DNA of 64,000 bases, taken from the NCBI GenBank assembly GCA_022385805.1, contig MU277680.1:396780-460779 (forward strand). Reading direction: 5' to 3'. Below the pieces are notes generated by a model that was not told the origin of the DNA, searched no databases, and saw nothing but the letters and a program-made list of their open reading frames with translations. The position numbers and the translations under genes were made by a program. Source of the DNA: Pilatotrama ljubarskyi. Lineage: Eukaryota; Basidiomycota; Agaricomycetes; Polyporales; Polyporaceae. Every line of letters begins with the position of its first letter. Position 1 is the stretch's first letter. Of the stretch, positions 55,535 through 64,000 are shown one piece after another.

Positions 55535-56034
55535 TGGCGGCGTCCTCTATGGGACGTCGTTCGGGAAACCAACGTGCGCCGAAGTGATCTTGTAGATACC
55601 TGATGACGTCGTGTAGCTGCGTTTCGATAGCGTACAGGATCCTTCAATCCATCGTTTGATTAGAGCCCTCCCTGAGAACGACCTGAGCAGACTGAAACTC
55701 CGGGAGCAGCGGTCATCGATCACAGTCCGAAAAACACGATGACGACGCAGGCAGGACTTGCGTTGGGTCTCGACAGTCCGAACACGGCGCTATCGCAGCG
55801 ATAAGTAGAACCTAATCAACGCCTACCTCTCCTTACAGCGCGCCTGAAGAGCGCCCGCGCAACACAGACCCCCATCAACGCTTCCAGAGCCCAGAGCGCG
55901 CTCATGAGAGAATGATGCCGCCTTGTGCGATCCATGCCAACAAAGGATGAGATGTGCTTGGACGTATACGCACAGGGCTTCACAGTTTTTGGTCGCAGGC
56001 AGGGGCGATTCTCGAGGATGACGAACATGGATCA

Positions 56035-56775
<741 letters not shown>

Positions 56776-57086
56776 GTCTGTGTCGTATCTCTAGGCGAAG
56801 AGGTCCGAGCGTGTCTGTGCCACCGAGTCCGAGGAGATTCGCAGTGCCGCGATGGTGTGGAGGGAACCTGCACGCTCCGTAAGCGCTCGCCATACCCAGA
56901 TACAGCATGTCACGCGAGCATGTCACGGGTGACTCACTGTTACGGTACTCGCAACAGTGGCGAGCGCATCTCTCTCCGCGACCGCGACTGCGCGGGTGTT
57001 GTTTCTCTGCGTGCACTCCTCTCGAGCCTCGAACGGTCCTCTGTTGCTCTCCAGAAAACCTTTTTGACTGCGACAGTGACTGCGAC
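56776..57086. promoter_or_regulatory. Divergent promoter of RBX1 and tubulin cofactor C
   Basis: 311 bases between two opposite start codons. No TATA element seen. Shared control is inferred only from spacing. Confidence 0.45.
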
Positions 57087-58315
57087 ATGTCTGAAACGAA
57101 CCAGGAGCTCACACAACGATTCTATACCCGCTTCCAAGCAGGCACCTCTGGTCGGCATCCGTCTCTCATCGGGGCTTGTCTGGGTCTGAACGCTTGCTTT
57201 GCTAGAACTCTTGGGCAAGCTTGAGACTCTGAGGAATGGTTTTGCTACTTCCGATACTGTGGAGAAGCTCGCGGTCGATGTGGCGAGACTGAGGAAAGAG
57301 CTCACGGACGCAATCGCTTTCCTCCCGGGCTATGATCAGCGGCAGTGCGAGAACGTGAGCTGCCATCTCCACGTCAAAGACACTAGACTGAATGCAACCA
57401 CACGGTAGAAATTAAAGGACATCGAGACTCAGCTGGAGGCGTTACGCACCTCTGTCGCTCCGAAGTCGAAGTTCGCGTTCAAGCGGAAAGCAGCCAAGCC
57501 TACTCTGTCCGATCCTCCCGCCTCTGTACCTGCGTCCAACGAGCAGATCTCTGGCGTGGCCCCTTCGGGCCCTGCCCAATCCAAGTCACCGACCTCTGGG
57601 CTATCGCTGTCAGGGCACTCGAATAGCTATCTGACGGTCTCCTCGCTATCCTCACCCTGGTCTGCGGCTTCCGACTTGACGATCTCCGAACTCGACCACT
57701 GTATCGTCAACCTGATTCCCTCGCAAGCGAATCCCGATGCTCCCCCGGATCTGACTTTCAACGCCCTCCACGTGCGGAATGTCACGAACACCGTGCTCAT
57801 ATTGCCCATAATCCCCGGAAGTGCGCTCCTCCACGACATGAAGAACTGCGTCATCGTATTAGGCAGTCGGCAGGTGAGTCGATCAACAGCCCAGGTTGCC
57901 CGTCTTCTGATCGTAGCACGACTGTGATCTCTGACAGTTTCGGATGCACACTTCCTCGCAAGTCGACGTTTATATCTCCATCGCGTCGAATCCCATCATC
58001 GAACATTGCTCAGCAATCCGTTTTGCCGATTACCCGACATGCCTCAGACGCCGGACATCGCCAGATGGTGCTGCTGCACAGGTGCGAGAGAGGCCCTGTC
58101 GAGTATTACAGTAATTGTGCTGCTTATCACACCGGTCATGCTCGTAGGAGATCAAGAGCAATTACCTGGCCGTGCAAGATTTCTCACACATCCGCGCGAC
58201 TCCATCGCCCAATTGGTCGGCTCTGCGCGAAGAGCAGAGGATATCGGATAGCGACTGGCCGCTTTCCGGCGAGGTTACGAACGACTTCTTGCGGAGGCTT
58301 CTGCCGTGCCCGTAA
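57087..58315 (+). CDS. TBCC: Tubulin-folding cofactor C (TBCC)
   Basis: Five exons (57087-57150, 57206-57354, 57409-57873, 57938-58081, 58148-58315) give 329 residues. The N-terminal 80 residues form a helical bundle (F-Y-T-R-F-Q-A, L-L-G-K-L-E-T-L, K-D-I-E-T-Q-L-E-A-L), the tubulin-binding spectrin-like domain of the family. After a Ser/Pro linker comes the beta-helical C-CAP/cofactor C domain: C-I-V-N-L, L-H-V-R-N-V, H-D-M-K-N-C-V-I-V-L-G-S-R-Q, then F-R-M-H-T-S and I-E-H-C-S-A-I-R-F. Arg228 in Q-F-R-M-H corresponds to the arginine finger that triggers GTP hydrolysis on beta-tubulin. The donor of intron 1 was placed at GTCGGC; a GC donor seven codons earlier in reach is less likely. Confidence 0.9.
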
Positions 58316-59315
58316 TGGACCCTCCGTCTCTGATCCTGTACATCATCTGCGGTGATTTATGCGCTTTGCTTGGCGGTATGCGCTATCATGGACTTCGGAC
58401 CGCCCCAAGGAGTAGACGTGCTGACACCCCCAAGTATCAGCGTCTGGTGCTGTTCACGCGCCACCCGAGAGGCTTCTCAGATTCTGAATCACGCTGCCCA
58501 CCATTCGTCAGCTGTTCTCCGAGGACCTCGCTCTATCTTCCCGTCAGAATGCCACAACTGAGTCCGAGCAGACCGCGTAAAGCCATCGCTCTCGTTGACA
58601 GATGAACGCTCTCAGCCCGTGCTAAATGTGTATCTCCGTTGCAAAGCTACTTGTACTCCCGCAGGCTCTCTTATAGCGACGGCGTTCGCACCAGCCACTG
58701 AGAACCCGAGGACGCATGCAGCGGCATTGTTGCCTGGCTTACTGCACAAAGTACAGGCACAGCCCCGAGAAGATAGTGTTCATCGGGCGACGCAGGCTTG
58801 CATCGAGGACGCTGTGCGGCAGCGTTTTTCCTTTCCGACGCAGCCGCCTGTTAATGGCCGCCTCAGCCTGGAATCTGCGTGCGCGTGATCTCGGTGTGTT
58901 TGCAGAGAGCTGCGGGTCTGCCACTACCAGCGCTCGCAACGGCATGCATGCCCAGAAGGGTCCGCCCGTGCTCGCGTGCCTACCCTGGCCTTTGTAGTAC
59001 CGTGCACGGCGAGGCGGTGCATGGTCTTTATCCTCCGTCCTCCTCGCTCGTCTGCAAAGACCTCCTGCAATTCGCTCCGTCGTGTTATCTGTTCCTGCTG
59101 TCTTTACCTCTCTAGCATCTGCTCGCATTGACTGTGGGCTACTAGCACGGACTGTTCTGCCACCTCGCTGGACCGGAGCTTCCTGTCGAATCCGGATACG
59201 ACCTGCATAATCTCACACACAAAAGCTCTCCTTCAGCAACACCTCACGCTTGCCCAAGCCACCCGATCGCCAAACCACAACCTCGCTACTGCAGCATTTG
59301 AGATAACTGTGAGGT
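58316..59315. other. 1.0 kb intergenic region
   Basis: No coding signal recognised on either strand. Holds the TBCC 3' end and the promoter of the next gene. Confidence 0.5.
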
Positions 59316-60294
59316 ATGGCCGGGATCGACGACTTCTGCAGATCCCTCGCGCTCTGCTGTAGCTGCTGCTGTGAGTATCCACCTCCTTGCGTCCTCTCTC
59401 TCCTTCATGGACGCCGGAGCTGACCGTCACGCACAGGCATCGGATGCAACGAGGCCTCCGGAATCTGGTGCTTTTACAGTGCGTGCCCGCTCCTCCCGCC
59501 AGCCAGCCTCACTAACCCCACCGTTTCCTGTCAACGCAGGATCATGTTCCTGCCGCTCGCGCCGCGGCATGAACGACACCGACTTCGAGCGCGCCGTCGA
59601 GGAGCTCTACACGCCGAACAAAACCGCCAGTCCCGGCCCCGGCGCCCACCTCGAGCCCGCGAGCTCGCACGTCCTCGAGCTCCAGCCGCGCGGCAAAGAC
59701 GCGGAGCGTGTGACCTCGTCCCAGCCTGCGCCCCGGGCGTCTATGGAGGCGCGCTCGCGAGAGGGAGGAGGGGATAATCATAAGGACGGAGAGAGGCCGG
59801 AGAGGGTCCCGGGCGAGCCTCGCTCGGAGCGGCGCGAGCGCACGCGCGAGTGGGTGCACGCGCACAGCTTGTCCGAGCCCGGGACGAATTCTCTCATCAG
59901 ACCGCGGTCGCGCTCGCGTTCACGTCCGCGCAGCAAGAGCCACGCCGACGACTCGCCCAGCACTTCGCCACAGCAGACCAAGGCCCCGGGCGGGTCTCTG
60001 CGCGCCCCAAGGAAAGAGCGGTCGGCGGGACATGGCCAACAGCCGAGCGACGCGCAGGCGTATGCACATGCGTGGCAGCGCTCGCAAGAGGGACGCGAGG
60101 GCCATGTGGAGAGGACGAGCGCGGAGAGCTCTGGGACGCGCGTAGAGGAGAGGCCGAAAGAGAGGGAGGAGAGCAGGCCGGCACCGCCGCGCCTGGAAAT
60201 CCCCGCCAGCTTGAGGCCCGGACGGCCGCCGTCGGCGCACCTTTCCGCGCAGGCCGCGAACGGTGCTGTCGGGAAGGAGTTCGGGTTCTCGTAG
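59316..60294 (+). CDS. Protein with cysteine-rich N-terminus and charged disordered tail
   Basis: Three exons (59316-59370, 59437-59478, 59540-60294) give 283 residues. The first 35 residues hold eleven cysteines in the short exons (C-C-S-C-C-C-I-G-C, W-C-F-Y, S-C-S-C-R), then M-N-D-T-D-F-E-R-A-V-E-E-L-Y-T. The remaining 220 residues are Arg/Glu/Ser/Pro-rich and disordered, including an R-S-R-S-R-S-R run. Cys clusters of this kind near the N-terminus are often S-palmitoylated and tether proteins to membranes; that is inference. No family is recognised. Both N-terminal exons are tiny and all cysteines lie in or next to them, so the model depends on those splice sites, which are canonical. Confidence 0.75.
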
Positions 60295-60553
60295 GCGTCC
60301 GTGTTGGGTGGGTGGAAGTCATGAGGACTGGTTTTGGTTTGGCTTGCACACATGCTCTCTGTTCAGTGCTATCATCCGTCTAGGTCTCTGTCGCTCTCTA
60401 CTATCGTTGTCTTGCGCATGGTCGCATATTTCTTGCTGTCTGCACATGCATGCTTGAAGGCATCTCCGGCCCATGCTACACGTCCGACGAGGTTTCGCAG
60501 AGGAGCTGACAGGACGCCATGTCCCGGGGAACTGCTCTGAGGTACTGCAGTCA

Positions 60554-61551
60554 TCATGAACTCTCCTCCCGAATCTTTTGGCGCAACACCTCCACTAGCC
60601 GCGCCTCGAGGCCTTCCGTAAGCTGTATCACCCCGTCGGACGTGCAGAGGCGGTAGGAAGGCATGGGCTGGTACGTTTCTGCGAGGATCTATCAAGATAA
60701 AATCGCGTCGTTCAGTCTGGACGTGGTATGGTGCAAAGAGGCCAAGACGCACCTCGCCGTTCTCGACGCGCACGGACGCGATGATGTCGTCCGGGTCGCC
60801 GATGCGGCCTAGCGCGGGGACGTTTCTGTTGTCTGTTTCGTCCGAGGCACGGAAGCGAGGAGTATAGCGGGGAGGGTCAGCAAGCGAGCGACATATGTAG
60901 GATACGCGTTTAGGAAGGAGGGGAGAGCGACGTACCGTGTATGTGCATCCAGCCCTCGCGCACCTGTATCGCGCCGTTCTTCTGCACCTCGTCGACCCCG
61001 TCACGCAGCGCGCTATGTACCGCTTCGTGCAGCACTTCGCGGAACCGTTCTATCCCCAAAAGCAACCACGCATGGGCATCCACAAGCATTATAGGTACTC
61101 CATGACGCGCAGACGTACCGTTCTCGACAAAATCATTCAGCCCCGCTTCCTCGCCCTCCCCGCTCGCAGGGAGCCACCCGATGACGGTGGATGAGAGAAC
61201 AGAAGGAGGCGCTTCAGGGAGAAAGGAGAGCGCAAATACGGGCGTCGAGGAGGAGATGGAGGTGGGCGCGGGGAAGAGGTGGTAGAAGAGGCCTGGCCGA
61301 TCCGGGTCGGGGAACGATTGGACTGCTGAGCCTTGGGGCGGGTTGGTCGAGTACAAGCGGGTCGGCGAGTGGGTCAGACGAGGTGCTGTGCGGTGGGAGT
61401 GCAGAGAGCGGGAGAGGAAGGAAGAGAAGTGGAGAGACCGGGAGGTGCTTGCTTTTCGGAGTGCTGACGAGGTGCTAAAGCAGAAACGAGGTGTACGAGC
61501 AGCAGGCCTCAGAACTACGGTACGCAGAGAAGAAGCGGTGCAAGACTTCAT
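60554..61551 (-). CDS. Conserved-type fungal protein, probably mitochondrial
   Basis: Three exons (61551-60936, 60832-60753, 60688-60554) give 276 residues. The first 75 residues are rich in Arg, Ser, Leu and Ala with almost no acidic residue, a typical matrix-targeting presequence. The mature part contains F-Y-H-L-F-P-A-P, V-I-G-W-L-P-A, L-V-D-A-H-A-W-L, W-M-H-I-H-G-D, D-P-D-D-I-I-A-S-V-R-V, Q-P-M-P-S-Y-R-L-C-T-S-D-G-V and a final helix L-E-A-R-L-V-E-V-L-R. The C-terminal block looks strongly constrained, but I cannot name the family. An upstream in-frame extension to about 61644 was not used because it lacks the presequence pattern. The gene is convergent with the Cys-rich gene, 259 bp between stops. 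Confidence 0.8.
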
Positions 61552-62094
61552 TATGGGAGTGTAGTAGAGTACTTGCGAGGGTTCTAGAGGTCTCCTGAGG
61601 TGGTGGATGAAAGAGACGAGAGAGAGTGCGCTACCCTGGTCCACGAGACGAAGACGACCAAGGCCACCCCCACGTGATGCATGCGATTCTCCATGACGCG
61701 CTCTCCACTGCGTTACGTACAGGCATAAGGACGCACTCTAGGGTGAGCTCGCTGACCACCCATGGACAGTGTGCATTGACACGAGAAGGGCCGAAAAAGC
61801 ACGCCTCGGACAGGGCAGCCGCACAGGTATGCGAACAGTCCCGGACGTGTATAGCGAACTCGGACTGCCGTTTCGACCTCCGGGATGCGTCCACTAGCTG
61901 AGGAAGCGAGAAAACCCCAGGATTCCTCATTTTACAGTGTAGACTTGGGGCGAGCGAATCGGAGGGATACAGTAACCTCTGTCCAAGTCACTTAACAGTA
62001 TGCAAGGTACGATGCAGGTTATATACTGTACCTAAGGTTTTGAACAGGTATGCATCATGCTGAGAGAGCCAACGGCAGGGTACATATCAGGAGG

Positions 62095-62780
62095 TCGCAG
62101 GCCTCTCTGCCGTGTGGGCTGGCAGTTCACTTGAGGCGAGCCTCCACCGGCAGGCCCAGGCCCCAAAGTCGTCCTCGTCGAAGGAGTTGCGACAACAGCG
62201 CGCAGTGCAGAAGCCAGCCTGTGCACCGCTGCCTCGGCAGCCGATTGCTTCTGTGGGAAGCGCATCAGACAATATGTAACTTGGAGATGTTCCTTGGACC
62301 TGGCCGGGGGAGAGGGAGGCGCACTCGTCATGCACCAGGTGTCGAGGGCCTCAGTGCAGCAAACACCTCCAGTGGTCGACTTTACTCTGAGTACCAGCCC
62401 CACGAGCTCAAGGAGAGGAGAAGCCATTGCTCAAAGCAGGCGGCACAGCGGCCGACCTCATTTGCGGGCAGACTTGACGACGAAACGTCGTTTCATGAGG
62501 GTACCTGTTGACGCGGTGCATGTTCGAGTGGGATATCAGCAGGGCGTGGATGGGAGCTGGCGACAACGACCATAGGCCTTGAAGCTTGAGCCCTTTATGT
62601 ATGCAGTGGGAACGCGAACCTGCCGCGAATAGAACACGAAAGTGAAGGAGGCAGTGTCGCAGCGCATGCCCTGAGTATGTGCTGAGTGCTGTCAATGGAG
62701 CGAGACGGCACTCTCAACTGTAGTGCAGCTGTCCAGGAGCACGGGTTCCTCCCTTCGGGACCTGTCCTCCACCGTCGGAG
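62095..62780. repeat. Repeat copy A (about 0.65 kb), partner at 63245-63880
   Basis: Two anchors match copy B: 62124-62149 with 63289-63314 (23 of 26) and 62321-62358 with 63469-63506 (35 of 38). A third, weaker match joins 62704-62755 with 63819-63870. The order and approximate spacing are the same in both copies. Direct orientation, start to start about 1.15 kb. The type of element is unknown. Confidence 0.65.
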
Positions 62781-63244
62781 GCGAATATACCTCGTGGGGG
62801 ACTATCTGTAGGCAACCTGGAGTCTTCCAGGTGTCAGACGGATGCTGTACTAGCGTAAAGGGGCGGCAGTGAAGGAATTCCTTCAGTTCATACCTTATAA
62901 TGGTTCCAGTTCAGAACAAGTCTGCAATATTCTCGAGAGGTGGGCTAACTCGGAATGGCACGAACCCTGACAAAGCACGCGTCCTACACGGCGGCCGTAT
63001 AAGCACGCGGGGAGATGTACATAGGGGTCAGTCACGGAGTAAACCCCAGCCTCTCAGGCTATTAGAGTATCGTGAATTAGGATACAAAACGTGCGAACGA
63101 TATGGTCATGTCTGTCTGGCATTCGATGGAAGTCAGCAGCAGCCCGCGATAAGCACTTGAGCAGTGACGTGTTACCTACCCGAGTCCACGAAGAGAGATA
63201 TAATGATAGACGATCGGGTATCGCGCCCGCCATGACGGTCAGGA

Positions 63245-63880
63245 GCCCGCGGGCTTCTCCCCCATGGGGTTTTGCGGTGCCGGCTGCGAGTTCACTGCGG
63301 GCGAGCCTCCACCGTTGGGTGCAAAAGTGTCCTCGTCGAAGGAACCACCGCAGCATCTCGAGCAGCAGCCTCCGGCCTGCCTAGAGCTGCCTCCACAGCC
63401 GAAGGTTTCTACAGAGGGGATTCAGCGGATGCGTCCAGAAAACCATCTGAACGTGGGTGGAAGGCAGCGCACTCGTCATACACCAAGTGTCGAGGGCCTC
63501 CGTGCATGAGATACCTGCGAGATACCGCGATGTGAGTGCCGATACGAGTAATTCTCGAAGCAGTGAGAGCTGTACATACAGCATGCGCCGCAACAGAGGG
63601 CGCAGCATTCATCGCCTGTTGAAGCCATTATTTTCTAGTTTCGTTGAGGACGACGGCCGAGTCCGCGTGCGTCGCAGGAATACGAGTGGACGTGAGATGG
63701 ACGCAGTCGATGAGCGCGGCGGTACTTAAGCAGGGGCACGAAGTTGAAGCTGTCGAAGACGACGCGGTGGCGCTGCCCTGAGTGACGGAAATCGGCCCCA
63801 GGTCGTGTCATCCGAGGAAGACGGAACTCCAACCGCAGTGCGTCTGTGCAGTAGCACGTGTCCCTCCTCCTCGCAACGGA
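63245..63880. repeat. Repeat copy B (about 0.65 kb), partner at 62095-62780
   Basis: Direct copy of the preceding repeat, shorter by about 20-35 bases between anchors. On the minus strand both copies can be read as a C-T-E-A-L-D-T-W-C-M-T peptide, and on the plus strand as a V-S-R-A-S-V peptide. No frame stays open, so either they are decayed coding remnants or the similarity is purely at DNA level. Confidence 0.6.
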
Positions 63881-64000
63881 AGCAAATGTACCTGGGTACT
63901 ACCACCTGACAGTGCTAGTCACTTTGCACGTCTGTCGAGGGCGTGAAAGTCCACCTCGTGTTCTGTCCGATTTTGCAGAATCAACATGCATACATGCAAT

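Larger units (their letters stand above)
61552..64000. other. 2.4 kb gene-poor right end
   Basis: No gene recognised. The main content is the repeat pair listed separately. Frames in the repeats are short and interrupted on both strands. Confidence 0.5.

Overview
This window is nuclear DNA of a filamentous basidiomycete, most likely an Agaricomycete. The coding regions are GC-rich and broken by many 40-90 nt introns with GTNNGT-type donors. The proteins (mediator subunit, cohesin Scc3, Rbx1, tubulin cofactor C, fungal threonine synthase, a 7TM protein) and a KDZ DNA transposon all fit. No species is claimed. Gene models were built by hand from reading frames, splice signals and recalled family patterns; every multi-exon model given closes to a whole number of codons unless stated otherwise.

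Layout. 1-7165: the 3' three quarters of a Ty3/gypsy LTR retrotransposon on the + strand, cut by the left edge. It carries protease, RT, RNase H and integrase with three inactivating lesions, then an antisense Zn2Cys6-like gene, a polypurine tract and the 3' LTR. 7166-7377: a degraded piece of a carbamoyl-phosphate synthase gene that the LTR abuts. 7702-11433: a KDZ transposase gene (minus strand), nearly complete but with a nonsense codon and an unclosed last intron. 11434-12899: gene-poor, with a tRNA-like Pol III promoter and palindromic repeats.

12900-25582 is a compact housekeeping block: MED7 (-), a BCL7-like protein (+), an Asterix/PAT-complex-like membrane protein (-), threonine synthase (-), an F-box/WD40 protein (+) and an atypical protein kinase (+). 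25583-41000 holds two long Ser/Pro-rich coiled-coil proteins and a smaller basic nuclear-looking protein, separated by wide gene-free stretches. 43003-52567 holds a 7TM protein (+), an RSC7/SWP82-like chromatin remodeller subunit (-) and, head-to-head with it, cohesin subunit SCC3/PSC3 (+). 56112-61551 holds RBX1 (-) head-to-head with tubulin cofactor C (+), a Cys-rich-headed protein (+) and a probable mitochondrial protein (-). 61552-64000 has no recognisable gene but carries a diverged pair of about 0.65 kb repeats.

Functional links are loose, as usual in fungi. The F-box/WD40 protein and RBX1 are both SCF ubiquitin-ligase parts. RSC7-like, BCL7-like, SCC3 and MED7 are all chromatin or transcription proteins. 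The most unusual part of the window is the retrotransposon: an antisense zinc-cluster gene starting next to its own 3' LTR, a second near-identical copy of the polypurine tract inside pol, and extreme enrichment for the pentamer GCGAA/TTCGC in coding and LTR sequence alike.
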